A stretch of DNA of 26,382 nucleotides from Chloroflexota bacterium (GCA_022561355.1 JADFRJ010000002.1:1-26382), one strand, 5' to 3'; positions 1 to 8,038 are shown, numbered from the stretch's first letter. Translations and numbers: made by a program. Notes: generated by a model from the letters alone, not told the origin.

Positions 1-201
1 CCGTTCGCCCTGGATGAGGAAGGTCAGATAGTCGCCGCTGAAGGCGGCGCCCCCTCCATTTCACCAGCCATGCTGGAGTGGAACCTCCAGACCGAGCCCT
101 GGGTCTACGTCTTAGACGCTGCCGGGATCATTGCCACCCGCATTGAAGGCTCGGCCAGCCCTGCTGAACTGACCGAGGCGCTCACCGCCATCCTCGGCTA
201 G
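1..201 (+). CDS. Thioredoxin-like (redoxin) protein, C-terminal fragment
   Basis: Frame 1 is open from the window edge to a TAG at 199-201 and gives 66 residues, so the N-terminus and any CxxC motif lie outside the window. The visible part contains TEPWVYVLDAAGIIATRIEG, which matches the last two beta strands of thioredoxin/TlpA-like folds: a strand with a hydrophobic residue before an Asp, then the 'x-D-x-x-G-x-I' turn. A final amphipathic helix (SPAELTEALTAIL) follows. Such proteins often serve as periplasmic or extracytoplasmic redox partners, and this one sits beside heme A synthesis and cytochrome oxidase genes, which would fit a role in CuA or haem-site maturation; that is inference. 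Its stop codon overlaps the stop of a tiny convergent minus-strand ORF through the palindrome CTAG. Confidence 0.7.
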   Translation, partial: PFALDEEGQIVAAEGGAPSISPAMLEWNLQTEPWVYVLDAAGIIATRIEGSASPAELTEALTAILG

Positions 202-296
202 CCAGCGACCGACTTCTCTCCCCCGCCACAGGCAAACGCGACAAGGGCTAACGCCGCCAGTAAGACGGCAAGTCCGAACAACCTGGCTGGCGTCAC
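198..296 (-). CDS. Possible 32-residue mini-lipoprotein
   Basis: On the minus strand, 11 nt after the ctaB stop, a GTG opens a 32-codon frame. It reads as a short positive N-terminus (MTPARLFG), a hydrophobic stretch of about 14 residues, then VAFAC followed by GGGEKSVAG and a stop. This looks like a lipoprotein signal peptide with Cys23 as the lipidated residue and a mature part of only ten residues. The lipobox is imperfect (Ala at -3, Phe at -2) and the ribosome-binding sequence is weak (GGGA). It could be an entericidin-like tiny lipoprotein, the remnant of a longer lipoprotein gene that once followed ctaB, or a chance reading frame. It is the only hydrophobic frame in this 106-bp gap. 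Confidence 0.35.
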   Translation of the reverse strand: MTPARLFGLAVLLAALALVAFACGGGEKSVAG

Positions 297-307
297 GGGT
301 TCCCGAC

Positions 308-1249
308 TTAGAAGCGTACGAACTGATCCACGCCGGCCATGACGAAAAGTAAGGCCAAGTATGGAAGAGAGTAGAAGAACAGCGCCATGCTCGCCTTATC
401 GCTCGGCTTCCGCCAGAGGCGCACCGCGTAGTAGATGAAGCCCGCGCCCAGAACGGCCGCCGTAACTGCGTACAAGAGGCCCATACCGGCGACAGGCACG
501 AGCACGAAACTCGACGCGACAAGAATCACGCTGTAGATCAGGATCTGGCGGTTCGTTTCGCTCTCGCTGCTCACCACAGGAAGCATCGGCACGGATGCGC
601 TCGCGTAGTCATCTTTGTAGCGTTGCGCCAAGGCCCAAAAGTGCGGCGGCGTCCACAGAAAAATGATCCCGAATAGCACCAGCGCCGGCCAGTCCAAGCT
701 TCCGGTTACCGCCGCCCAACCGATGACGGGCGGTATCGCACCGGCGGCCCCGCCAATCACGATGTTCTGAGAGCTGTCACGCTTCAGCCATATTGAGTAG
801 ACGAAGACGTAGAACAGCAGCGCGCCAGCCGCCAGCAATGCGGCTGGCATATTGACAGTAATGGCGAGCACGGAGAACCCGGCGATCCCCAGGCACATCC
901 CGAACAGCAGCGCCCGCTCAGGTTCGATCAGCCCTGCGGGGATCGGCCGCGACTTCGTACGCTCCATGATTGCATCGATGTCGCGATCCACGTAGCAGTT
1001 GATCGCATTCGCACCGCCCGCCGAGAGCGTTCCGCCCACGAGCGTCAACAGAATCAGCCAGAGCGATGGCCAGCCTTGTTCAGCTAAGATCATCGCGGGC
1101 ACCGTCGTCACCAGCAGCAGCCCGATGATCCGCGGCTTCGTGAGCGCCACGTAGTTTCGCAGCACTGCAAGGAAGCCCGGCCGTTCCGCGGCCAGCACGG
1201 CGCGCGGAAGATCGATCGCCTGCGTCGCTACGTCTTGTCGAACAGCCAT
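308..1249 (-). CDS. ctaB: Protoheme IX farnesyltransferase (heme O synthase)
   Basis: A 313-residue UbiA-superfamily membrane protein that transfers a farnesyl group to protohaem, giving haem O for cytochrome oxidase. The first prenyl-diphosphate/Mg site is NAINCYVDRDID (residues 81-92; Asp88 and Asp92), followed by the CtaB-typical ERTKSRPIP. WTPPHFWALA lies at 199-208 and the second Asp-rich loop YKDDY at 211-215. Hydrophobic segments fit about eight to nine membrane helices. Length is normal for the family. The ATG at 1247-1249 is preceded by GAGGATAG, a good ribosome-binding site, and lies 6 bp after the ctaA stop, so ctaA and ctaB are one transcript. The next step, haem O to haem A, is carried out by the upstream neighbour. 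Confidence 0.96.
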   Translation of the reverse strand: MAVRQDVATQAIDLPRAVLAAERPGFLAVLRNYVALTKPRIIGLLLVTTVPAMILAEQGWPSLWLILLTLVGGTLSAGGANAINCYVDRDIDAIMERTKSRPIPAGLIEPERALLFGMCLGIAGFSVLAITVNMPAALLAAGALLFYVFVYSIWLKRDSSQNIVIGGAAGAIPPVIGWAAVTGSLDWPALVLFGIIFLWTPPHFWALAQRYKDDYASASVPMLPVVSSESETNRQILIYSVILVASSFVLVPVAGMGLLYAVTAAVLGAGFIYYAVRLWRKPSDKASMALFFYSLPYLALLFVMAGVDQFVRF

Positions 1250-1255
1250 CTATCC

Positions 1256-2257
1256 TCAGGAACCCTGTATCGGCATCGATTGGTGCGCCGGCTCTCTTAG
1301 GGCAGCGGGTCGCTCCGGTTTGCCCAATCGCGATACGCTGCCCTCTGCGGCGCGATGCGCGATCAGCGTTACGCCAACCATGATAGACCACAGCGCGACG
1401 GCGAGCGCCAGGTGGGCCGCCCTCGCGGCCGGCTCCAGCAACGTCCAAATGTTCGCGGCGCCAACAAGCGCCTGCAGCAGCACCAGGGCGAACGCGGCCA
1501 GCGATACCGTCACGAGCAATCGATCGTGCCGCTGCGTTTGCCAGGCTCTCAGCGCGACGTATCCGATCAACAGGCCAATAGCGGCGGCCGCGAAGCGATG
1601 CGTCGCATGAATGATCGCCAGCCTCGCGCCATCCGGCAGAAGCTGTCCATCGAACAGCGGCCAATCGCGGAACGCCAATCCCGCGCCACTCCCGGCCACA
1701 TACGATCCTGACAGCATCAGCCCGAACGTGGCGATTGCGGCAAACAACGCCAAATTCCGAAACGACGCCGCCTCCGCGCTTTGCTGTACGGCGGGCAGCC
1801 TGGACCCCCACGAGACGAACGCCAGGGCCATAAGCAGCGCGAGCAGTGCCGATGCGAGAGCTAGGTGCGCCATAACCAGGTTGGCGGGCAGCTCGTTCAG
1901 AACCGTCGCGCCTCCCAGGAGAGCCTGAGCTATTACCAAGACCAGGGCCAAGGCGGACCCCCAAACGATCACATGGTTGTTGCGATACGTTCGCCACGCC
2001 ACGATCAGGACGGCGAGAATCAGAAAGCCCACGACCGACGCGAGCAATCTGTGCGAGAACTCAATCATCACGGCCGTTTCGAAGGGTGGGATCAACTCAC
2101 CATGGCAGCGTGGCCAATCGGGACAGGCGTCGCCGGAATCAGTCGCGCGGACGACGCCGCCCAAAACGATCAATGAGTAGGTGGCGAATATGGTCGAGAG
2201 GATCAGCCAGCGGAATCCGCTGCCACTCCCCTCAGAACCATGGTTCCTTGCTTCCAA
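1256..2257 (-). CDS. ctaA: Heme A synthase (CtaA/COX15)
   Basis: A 333-residue membrane protein that oxidises the C8 methyl of haem O to make haem A. The order of signatures fits the bacterial CtaA group: Cys45 and Cys51 in GDACPDWPRCHG (the extracytoplasmic cysteine pair), Glu66 and His69 in EFSHR, a His in MAHLALA, then the second half repeats the pattern with IIHATHRF and AAHLALA. About eight membrane helices are visible. The assigned start is a TTG at 2255-2257, because no ATG or GTG lies upstream in frame before the TAG; the exact start is uncertain, and a site a few codons further in is possible. It is followed after 6 bp by ctaB. A divergent AT-rich promoter region separates it from the copper-protein gene. 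Confidence 0.94.
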   Translation of the reverse strand: MEARNHGSEGSGSGFRWLILSTIFATYSLIVLGGVVRATDSGDACPDWPRCHGELIPPFETAVMIEFSHRLLASVVGFLILAVLIVAWRTYRNNHVIVWGSALALVLVIAQALLGGATVLNELPANLVMAHLALASALLALLMALAFVSWGSRLPAVQQSAEAASFRNLALFAAIATFGLMLSGSYVAGSGAGLAFRDWPLFDGQLLPDGARLAIIHATHRFAAAAIGLLIGYVALRAWQTQRHDRLLVTVSLAAFALVLLQALVGAANIWTLLEPAARAAHLALAVALWSIMVGVTLIAHRAAEGSVSRLGKPERPAALREPAHQSMPIQGS

Positions 2258-2392
2258 GCCAGCACGCTTTCGATTGTGATTTCGAGTACAAGTAGATAAT
2301 AACAGCTACCGCTGTCAGAACAAAAGCAGCCTGCGCATCAACTACCCTCACGCTTGACCGTACATCGGGTTTGTGATAGGAGGTACAAGGTA
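2258..2392. promoter_or_regulatory. Divergent promoter region, ctaA / cupredoxin gene
   Basis: This 135-bp gap lies between two genes read in opposite directions. Its AT-rich core at 2291-2302 offers overlapping -10 elements: GATAAT (2295-2300) on the plus strand, with TTGTGA at 2274-2279 as a possible -35 (spacer 15, short), and TATTAT (complement of 2296-2301) on the minus strand with a weak TTGTTC 16 bp upstream. If both work, the two transcripts compete for the same few bases. The calls are by eye. Confidence 0.4.
2379..2383 (+). promoter_or_regulatory. Ribosome-binding site deciding the cupredoxin start
   Basis: A perfect GGAGG lies 9 nt before the ATG at 2393. It argues against the longer reading from the TTG at 2354, which would add 13 residues without a ribosome-binding site. 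Confidence 0.85.
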
Positions 2393-3136
2393 ATGACAGA
2401 TACAAAGGACGCCAATCCACCACCCTCTGACGACGCCCCGGACGCTGGTGAACGCTTAGCGTTACCCCTCCTGATACCGGTCATCGCCTTTCTCTTCGCC
2501 ATACTCATCATCTATGGCCTCTCCAGGATCTACCTCGAACTCAACGACATCACGATCGGCACCGTCACAATGGCAACGCCGCTCGCAATCGGGGTGTCCC
2601 TCTACATCCTCTTCGCGGCCTGGTACATGGCTAGCAATCGCCGCGTCCCAATGTGGCAGACCACCTCGATCGGCATGGTCGCTGTGGTTGCGGTCACCGG
2701 CGGAGCGATCTGGGCCGCCGTAGACGACAGAGGAGAGGGCGAGGCTCACGCCGCCAACGGCGGCGAGCCCACACCGACGGCACCAGTTGAGGAAGGCCAG
2801 GTGTTAATCGGCCTCACGGAAACCGATTGGGTCGTCAGCGCCTCGCCGGACTCCATTCCAGCCGGTGAAATCACCTTTGCCGTCTCGAACGAGGGGAACA
2901 TCGGGCACAATCTGCGCATTATCAAGACCGACCTGCCCGCCGATGCCTTGCCGTTGGACAGTACGGGCCTAGCTGTTGATGAAGGAGCAGTGAATGTCGT
3001 CGCGCAGAGCCCGGAATTGAGGTCTGGTGAAACCGACGAAATAATTACCACGCTAGAGGCTGGCAGCTACGTACTGATCTGCAACATCGCGGGCCACTAT
3101 GACGCTGGCATGAACGCGGCGTTCACCGTCCAGTAA
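2393..3136 (+). CDS. Membrane-anchored cupredoxin (blue copper protein)
   Basis: A 247-residue protein with a hydrophilic N-terminus, three predicted membrane helices (about 23-45, 60-80 and 92-111), a Pro/Gly/Glu-rich linker (112-135) and a C-terminal plastocyanin-like domain (about 136-247). The type 1 copper ligands can be read directly: His172 in IGHNL, Cys230 in YVLICN, His235 in AGHYDAGM and Met240. The domain should face the outside of the membrane. Its position between the haem A genes and the cox operon suggests a link to cytochrome oxidase, either as electron donor (as proposed for auracyanins of phototrophic Chloroflexi) or as a copper carrier; the sequence cannot decide. It is transcribed alone on the plus strand and ends at a bidirectional terminator hairpin. 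Confidence 0.88.
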   Translation: MTDTKDANPPPSDDAPDAGERLALPLLIPVIAFLFAILIIYGLSRIYLELNDITIGTVTMATPLAIGVSLYILFAAWYMASNRRVPMWQTTSIGMVAVVAVTGGAIWAAVDDRGEGEAHAANGGEPTPTAPVEEGQVLIGLTETDWVVSASPDSIPAGEITFAVSNEGNIGHNLRIIKTDLPADALPLDSTGLAVDEGAVNVVAQSPELRSGETDEIITTLEAGSYVLICNIAGHYDAGMNAAFTVQ

Positions 3137-3166
3137 GCTTCACGCATCCCCGTAGACCGAAACTGA

Positions 3167-3188
3167 GGAGCCCTCTCAAGAGGGCTCC
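3167..3188. terminator. Bidirectional terminator hairpin
   Basis: A perfect 9-bp stem, GGAGCCCTC at 3167-3175 and GAGGGCTCC at 3180-3188, with loop TCAA, lies between the convergent ends of the cupredoxin gene and ctaG. There is no long T run on either side, so strength is uncertain, but placement between two converging genes fits a shared terminator. Confidence 0.7.
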
Positions 3189-3214
3189 GATTGATCGTAC
3201 AAGAGATCCCGCGT

Positions 3215-4081
3215 TTACCTGCTCTGCTGCAAGCCTAGCTGTTCCAACTCCCCCTCAGCCTCATCCCACTGCGACTCCTTCTCCGCAGCCTCCTCCTCAA
3301 AGTACCAGCGGAAGAAGACGACCGTCATATAGGACCAGAGGATCATCGTACCGATAAGTTTCATCGCGCCACCTGCTACCTGCTGATCGTCCAGCGCCGT
3401 CCAGCCCCAAATGCGGGGAGCGTCCTCGTAAAAGGAATACACGACGGTGTCTGAGAACGTGATGAACGACGCCATGATTGCCGGCAACATCGACTGCAGG
3501 AACAAGTAGCCCAGCCGCAGTGGCGGGTTGAGGCGTGGCAGCTCGGGGATCGGGCTCAGCACGGGCCACCACATGAGCAGAGCCGTGCCGACAAATGTGG
3601 CGTGCACGAGCAGATGGAAGAAGTGGACCCGCAACTGCAGATCGATCGTTCCAGGTAGGTGAAGGAGCAGCAGCGCCGCGTTGAAAATCGCGAACGCAAC
3701 GACCGGCTGAGTAAGCGGCTTGGCTACCCGCATGACGCCGGGCGCTCTCAGAAGCGCCTGCCAGAGCCAGCCGGGGATACCGGCCAGCAACAGCGGCGCG
3801 GCGACGAGCGTCAGCAGCACGTGCTGGATCATGTGAGCCGTCGCTAGGTAATTCTCTGCCAGGTCGTGGAGCGGCGAACCGCCCGCAATGTAGATCGCCA
3901 GCACGCCAAGCGTAAAGAGCGCCACCTGGCGCTTCGTCACACGCCGGGCCTCAGACAGGCCCGTCTTCATCTGTGTCACCGCATACAGGTACCCGCCCTC
4001 CAGAAGCACGCAGATCAGGACCACGTCAAGGTGCGGGGTCCAGTCCAGCCATTCGTAGCCGGCGATGTGCAATAGGGACAT
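3215..4081 (-). CDS. ctaG: Cytochrome c oxidase assembly factor CtaG (caa3 type)
   Basis: A 288-residue polytopic protein of the caa3_CtaG family found in Bacillus, Thermus and Chloroflexi oxidase operons; it is unrelated to the CtaG/Cox11 copper chaperone of Proteobacteria. Family-like features are the GGSPLHDLAENYLATAHMIQH segment beginning near residue 67, the LLHLPG and FFHLLVHATF segments rich in His, and WWPVLSPIPE. About seven membrane helices are visible, and the C-terminal tail is acidic and cytoplasmic in style (EEEAAEKESQWDEAEGELEQ). It is the last gene of coxB-A-C-D-ctaG, 18 bp after coxD, so it should be made together with the oxidase. The family is implicated in building the active oxidase; the exact step is not visible in the sequence. 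Confidence 0.92.
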   Translation of the reverse strand: MSLLHIAGYEWLDWTPHLDVVLICVLLEGGYLYAVTQMKTGLSEARRVTKRQVALFTLGVLAIYIAGGSPLHDLAENYLATAHMIQHVLLTLVAAPLLLAGIPGWLWQALLRAPGVMRVAKPLTQPVVAFAIFNAALLLLHLPGTIDLQLRVHFFHLLVHATFVGTALLMWWPVLSPIPELPRLNPPLRLGYLFLQSMLPAIMASFITFSDTVVYSFYEDAPRIWGWTALDDQQVAGGAMKLIGTMILWSYMTVVFFRWYFEEEAAEKESQWDEAEGELEQLGLQQSR

Positions 4082-4099
4082 GGGTAGCTGGAAGCGCTC

Positions 4100-4570
4100 T
4101 CAGACCAGGCTGGCGCCCAGCGTCGACAACACGACCACGAACAACGCGACCACGAGGACCATACCTGTCGTAAACATGACAGTCAGCAGCCTGTTGTCAA
4201 AGCGAAGGTGCATGAACCACAGGATAACGAGCACGAACTTCAGCGCCGAAAGCACGAGGAGGATCGGCAGCAGCGTGTCGCCGAGCGCGTCAACATAGTA
4301 GATCGCCACCTCGATCCCAGTAATGACAGCCAGTATCAGACCAACTTTGACGTACTCAGCCGCATCCGGGTGCCCGTCTGCCGGGTGATCGAATATCTCA
4401 TACTCCTCCTCGGCCGGTGCGGGCTGTGGCCATTTCAACTCGATAGGCGACATCGCCAGCAGCACGCCAAGCGCGCCGACAGCGATCAACGGGATGCCAA
4501 GCAAGTAGGCCGGGTTCTCGAAGAACGCCTTCCCGTCTGCGGCCAGTACGAACGTAAGCAGCTCTAGCAT
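4100..4570 (-). CDS. Cytochrome c oxidase subunit IV
   Basis: A 156-residue small subunit of the haem-copper oxidase. The C-terminal half holds three membrane helices with the prokaryotic subunit IV signature FVLVILWFMHLRFDNRL followed by a helix (TVMFTTGMVLVVALFVVV). The N-terminal 65 residues add one more hydrophobic segment (about 22-41) and a Pro/Glu-rich stretch (PAPAEEEYEIFDHPADGHPD), which makes this protein longer than the roughly 100-residue CyoD/CtaF type. The ATG at 4568-4570 has GAGGGATAG just upstream and lies 10 bp after the coxC stop. The role is structural, stabilising subunits I and III. Confidence 0.88.
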   Translation of the reverse strand: MLELLTFVLAADGKAFFENPAYLLGIPLIAVGALGVLLAMSPIELKWPQPAPAEEEYEIFDHPADGHPDAAEYVKVGLILAVITGIEVAIYYVDALGDTLLPILLVLSALKFVLVILWFMHLRFDNRLLTVMFTTGMVLVVALFVVVLSTLGASLV

Positions 4571-4580
4571 CTATCCCTCG

Positions 4581-5204
4581 CTATTGCAGCAGGTAGACCA
4601 ACGTGAAGATCACGATCCAGACGACATCGACGAAGTGCCAATACAGCCCAGCCAACTCCACGTTCAACGCATTCTCGCTCGTGATACGCCCCCTCCGGGC
4701 CATTACCCAGAGCGCAACGAGGATGAGGACACCAACCGAGACGTGAGCGCCGTGGAAGCCTGTGAGCACAAAGAACGATGTGCCAAACAGGTTCGTGTTG
4801 ACCGACAAACCTTCCTTGTGGAACTCGGTGAACTCGAACGCCTGCCCTGCCAGGAATGTCATACCGAGCAGCGCGGTGGCCGCTAGCCAGATCTGCAGGC
4901 CGCGGCGGTCGTTGCGCTGGATCGCCGCCAGCGCGAGCACCATCGTCACGCTGCTCATCAGCAGCACGAATGCGCTGACCGAGGTGAACGGAATATCGAA
5001 CAGCCCAGAGTAGGCGACCCCGTCGATCACGCGGTCCGTGGGGTACGGTGGAGTGACGCTGCTGTTGCGATACAGCAGATAGGTGCCGATCATCCCGCCG
5101 AAGAACAGGCACTCCGACGCGAGGAAGAGCCACATGAGCAGCTTCCTGTTATCGATGCCCGTGTTCGTCACGTGGGCGGCGTCAGCGGTAGGCGCGTGTT
5201 GCAC
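4581..5204 (-). CDS. coxC: Cytochrome c oxidase subunit III
   Basis: A 207-residue subunit III of the short five-helix type. It contains the family motifs LLMWLFLASECLFFGG (about 22-37), AGQAFEFTEF, GFHGAHVSVGVL and the terminal YWHFVDVVWIVIFTLVYLL. The start is a GTG at 5202-5204: GGAG lies 9 nt upstream, inside the end of coxA, and the coxA stop is only 6 bp before it, which indicates translational coupling. Subunit III binds subunit I and supports stable proton uptake in A-type oxidases. The missing two N-terminal helices, relative to mitochondrial subunit III, are normal for the prokaryotic short type. Confidence 0.95.
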   Translation of the reverse strand: MQHAPTADAAHVTNTGIDNRKLLMWLFLASECLFFGGMIGTYLLYRNSSVTPPYPTDRVIDGVAYSGLFDIPFTSVSAFVLLMSSVTMVLALAAIQRNDRRGLQIWLAATALLGMTFLAGQAFEFTEFHKEGLSVNTNLFGTSFFVLTGFHGAHVSVGVLILVALWVMARRGRITSENALNVELAGLYWHFVDVVWIVIFTLVYLLQ

Positions 5205-5210
5205 GTCAGA

Positions 5211-7145
5211 TCACTCCGTAGCGGGCTCCAGCGCCCATGCGAACACTCCAACCAGCGTGATTACCGCGCCAACAGGGATCAGCGGCAACATCCAAGGGTT
5301 GTCCCAGTAGATGAAGCCGGAGGCCAGGAGCGGCAGCCCGGCGGACGCGATCAGGGGGATGATCGATGGCGATGGCAGATGGATATCGTGCCCGCTGCTG
5401 TCGTTATCATCACCGTTCGCGCCGCCTGCCATCGCCGGCACCAACTCGCCGGCCTCATTTTGCACATACTTCTTCGCCCAGTGGGCGTCCAGCTCCGTGA
5501 CCTGCGGGATCTTGGCGAAGTTATACACCGGCGGCGGCGACGGTATCGCCCACTCGAGCGTACGGCCATCCCATGGGTCCGCACCGGCATCCTCCTTGCT
5601 TCGCATGCTCACGACGACGTTGATTAAGAACACCGCAATCGAGAATGCGATCAGGAACGCGCCGGCTGTCGACATCATGTTCCAGAGGCCGTAACCAAGC
5701 CCGGCCTCATACGTAGACGTCCGCCTTATCATCCCCAAAAAGCCAAGGATCATCATCGGCTGGAACGTGACGTTGAAGCCGATGAACATCGCCCAGAAGT
5801 GTAGTTGGCCCAGCTTTTCGTTCATGAACTTTCCGCTGAACTTCGGGAACCAGTAGTAGACGCCCGCGAAGAGCCCAAACAGCGCGCCTCCGATCAGCAC
5901 CTGGTGGAAGTGAGCGACGACGAAGTACGTGTCCTGCTGCTGGTAGTCCGATGGCACCATCGAATGCATCACACCTGTCAGGCCGCCGATCGTGAACATC
6001 GCGATGAAGCCCAGCGCGAACAGCAAGGGCGTCTTGAAGCTGATCGAGCCGCCCCATAGCGTGGCCAGCCAGTTGAAGATCTTGATGCCAGTCGGCACAC
6101 CAATGAGCAGCGTCGAAACGCCGAACGCCGCGTTCGCCGCCGAACCCAAGCCGACCGTGTACATATGATGCGCCCAGACTCCCCAACTCATAAATGCGAT
6201 TGCGATGCCTGAGAAGACGACGAACGGGTAGCCGAACAGCGGCTTACGAGAGAACGTCGGCAGGATCTCAGATATGATGCCCATCGCCGGCAGGATCAGG
6301 ATGTAGACCTCTGGATGGCCGAAGAGCCAGAACATGTGCTGCCACAGCAGTGGTGTTCCTCCCGCGCCAACGTTGAAAAAATTCGCGCCAAAGAGGCGGT
6401 CGAACAGGAGCTGGAAGAGCGCCACAGTGATAATGGGCATCGCGAAGATGATTAGAAACGAGGTCACCAGCGTCATCCACACGAAGACCGGCATACGGAA
6501 GAGCGTCATCCCCGGCGCTCGCATGTTGACGATCGTCACGATGAAGTTGAAACCACCGGCCATCGACGCAACGCCCAGGATCAGGAGCCCGAAGGCCCAA
6601 AAGTCGATACCGGTTCCTGGCGAGAATTGATTCAGCGTCAGCGGCGCATAGCCGAACCACCCGCCGTCCGGCGCGCCAAGGTGTCCTTCAAAGAACGAAC
6701 CTGCCGGGTTGCCGGTAAAGAAGCTCGCGCTCATAAGCATCCCGCCGAAAAGGAACGTCCAGTAGCTGAAGGCGTTTAACCTTGGGAACGCGACGTCGCG
6801 CGCGCCGATCATCAGCGGAATGACCAAGTTGAAGAAGGCCGCGCTCAGTGGCATCACCACCAGGAAGATCATCGTCGTCCCGTGCATCGTGAAGAGCCGG
6901 TTGTACTGGTCCGGGTCGACGAGGGTCAACCCCGGCCGCGCCAACTGCAGTCTGATGATCAACGCCTCGATGCCTCCGACAAGGAAGAAGAACATCGCCG
7001 TCGCGCCATACATCAGGCCAATGCGCTTGTGGTCGATCGTCGTCAACCAACTCCACACGCCCTGGTAGGTCTCCCCCTGCTGGCGCATGCGGCGGAGCGC
7101 CTCGCCAACAGTTGGTGCTGGCCGCTCGATCATCACTCCTGCCAT
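5211..7145 (-). CDS. coxA: Cytochrome c oxidase subunit I
   Basis: A 644-residue catalytic subunit with twelve core membrane helices plus two further hydrophobic segments at the C-terminus (about 593-613 and 619-638). Haem a ligand His88 is in MHGTTM. The CuB and Tyr crosslink site is GHPEVY (His277, Tyr281), with CuB ligands His326 and His327. Haem a3 ligand His412 and haem a ligand His414 are in AHFHQ. Glu279 in GHPEVY, Asp117 and Asn124 of the D-channel and Lys355 of the K-channel assign it to A1-type proton-pumping oxidases. The ATG at 7143-7145 has AAGGAG 6 nt upstream. The linker between the core and the last two segments is Gly/Asp/Asn rich (about 574-587). It follows coxB by 29 bp. 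Confidence 0.98.
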   Translation of the reverse strand: MAGVMIERPAPTVGEALRRMRQQGETYQGVWSWLTTIDHKRIGLMYGATAMFFFLVGGIEALIIRLQLARPGLTLVDPDQYNRLFTMHGTTMIFLVVMPLSAAFFNLVIPLMIGARDVAFPRLNAFSYWTFLFGGMLMSASFFTGNPAGSFFEGHLGAPDGGWFGYAPLTLNQFSPGTGIDFWAFGLLILGVASMAGGFNFIVTIVNMRAPGMTLFRMPVFVWMTLVTSFLIIFAMPIITVALFQLLFDRLFGANFFNVGAGGTPLLWQHMFWLFGHPEVYILILPAMGIISEILPTFSRKPLFGYPFVVFSGIAIAFMSWGVWAHHMYTVGLGSAANAAFGVSTLLIGVPTGIKIFNWLATLWGGSISFKTPLLFALGFIAMFTIGGLTGVMHSMVPSDYQQQDTYFVVAHFHQVLIGGALFGLFAGVYYWFPKFSGKFMNEKLGQLHFWAMFIGFNVTFQPMMILGFLGMIRRTSTYEAGLGYGLWNMMSTAGAFLIAFSIAVFLINVVVSMRSKEDAGADPWDGRTLEWAIPSPPPVYNFAKIPQVTELDAHWAKKYVQNEAGELVPAMAGGANGDDNDSSGHDIHLPSPSIIPLIASAGLPLLASGFIYWDNPWMLPLIPVGAVITLVGVFAWALEPATE

Positions 7146-7174
7146 GCCTGGCTCCTTGTCTGCATCGACTTACT

Positions 7175-7960
7175 CTAGGGCACGCACGCCGCTGGCGGAT
7201 CGGGATCCTCGCCCTCCACCGCAATCGCTTCCAGGCATGCTTCGAACTGCGCCGGCTCAAGGGCCGTCGTCTTGAACCTCATGATCGCGTGACCAATGCC
7301 GCAGAACTCAGCGCACTGCCCCAAAAAGACGCCCGTTTCTGTGGCGTTGAACTTGAGCGTATTCGCGCGTCCCGGCATCACGTCTTGCTTGCCGGCCAGC
7401 TTCGGAATCCAGAAGCTGTGGATCACGTCCAGCGACTCAAGCTCCACACCCACTTCTCTATCGACAGGGATATAGAGGTCGACCGTCCTGAACGGACGTC
7501 CGTCCTCGTCCGCGTATTCTGGATCAAGGTAGTCAAAGCGCCAGTTCCACTGCTGCGCCACCACGCGGACGTGCAGCGCATCTTCGCCCGCTTTTCCTCC
7601 CAGGTCGATGACGGCGTCTACAGTCGGAACCGCGATAGCGAGCAGGAGCACCGCAGGCGCGATTGTCCAGGCTATCTCCAGGGTGTTGTTACCTTCGACT
7701 TGCTTGGGAATCCCGTCTCCTTCCCGCCGGCGGAAGCGAACGAGGATATAGACCATCGCGACCGCCACGCCGATGAGGACAATAATGGCCGGGATGAGCA
7801 CCAGGATGAACAGGTCCAGCTGCCTATCGGCCACGTCTCCGGCGGGGTTGAACGTGTTCTGGTCTCCGCCAAAAGCGCCACAGCCAGCCGTTACTACGAC
7901 GGTGGCTACGATGAACGCCATCGTCGCCAGCTTTGCCGCAGAGACCTGACCGAGCTTCAT
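7175..7960 (-). CDS. coxB: Cytochrome c oxidase subunit II (CuA, lipoprotein)
   Basis: A 261-residue subunit II. The N-terminus is a lipoprotein signal (TAGC, lipid-modified Cys27), followed by two membrane helices (about 49-75 and 95-116) and the CuA domain. All copper ligands are present: His181 in IHSFW, then Cys216, Glu218, Cys220, His224 and Met227 in GQCAEFCGIGHAIM. Aromatic residues QQWNWRFDY (136-144) form the electron entry patch. Unlike caa3 enzymes there is no C-terminal CxxCH, so electrons must come from a separate cytochrome c or copper protein. Two extra Cys (242 and 259) in the tail might form a disulphide. The ATG at 7958-7960 follows GGGAGG closely. It is the first gene of the operon. 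Confidence 0.97.
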   Translation of the reverse strand: MKLGQVSAAKLATMAFIVATVVVTAGCGAFGGDQNTFNPAGDVADRQLDLFILVLIPAIIVLIGVAVAMVYILVRFRRREGDGIPKQVEGNNTLEIAWTIAPAVLLLAIAVPTVDAVIDLGGKAGEDALHVRVVAQQWNWRFDYLDPEYADEDGRPFRTVDLYIPVDREVGVELESLDVIHSFWIPKLAGKQDVMPGRANTLKFNATETGVFLGQCAEFCGIGHAIMRFKTTALEPAQFEACLEAIAVEGEDPDPPAACVP

Positions 7961-8011
7961 TGCCCTCCCGAGGCAGTGAACGCCTTAGCGTCCACTCATA
8001 TACGACCTTAG

Positions 8012-8029
8012 CTGACGGAGCCCCGTCAG
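8012..8029 (-). promoter_or_regulatory. Hairpin in the coxB leader
   Basis: CTGACGG (8012-8018) and CCGTCAG (8023-8029) form a perfect 7-bp stem with a 4-nt loop. If the predicted promoter is right, this lies at the very 5' end of the cox mRNA, where it could stabilise the transcript; it could equally be an operator for a dimeric regulator. Confidence 0.45.
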
Positions 8030-8038
8030 TCCTTGTAC

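Noticed and set aside
1080..1997. 305-codon minus-strand frame across the ctaA/ctaB junction
   Set aside because: It overlaps two well-supported genes in another frame and is Arg/Gly/Ala-rich without membrane or domain features.
7175..7960. caa3-type subunit II with fused cytochrome c
   Set aside because: No CxxCH follows the CuA domain; the tail is short and ends PAACVP.
7112..8011. 299-codon plus-strand frame opposite coxB
   Set aside because: coxB has all CuA ligands and an operon context; the opposite frame is an His/Arg/Asp-rich shadow.
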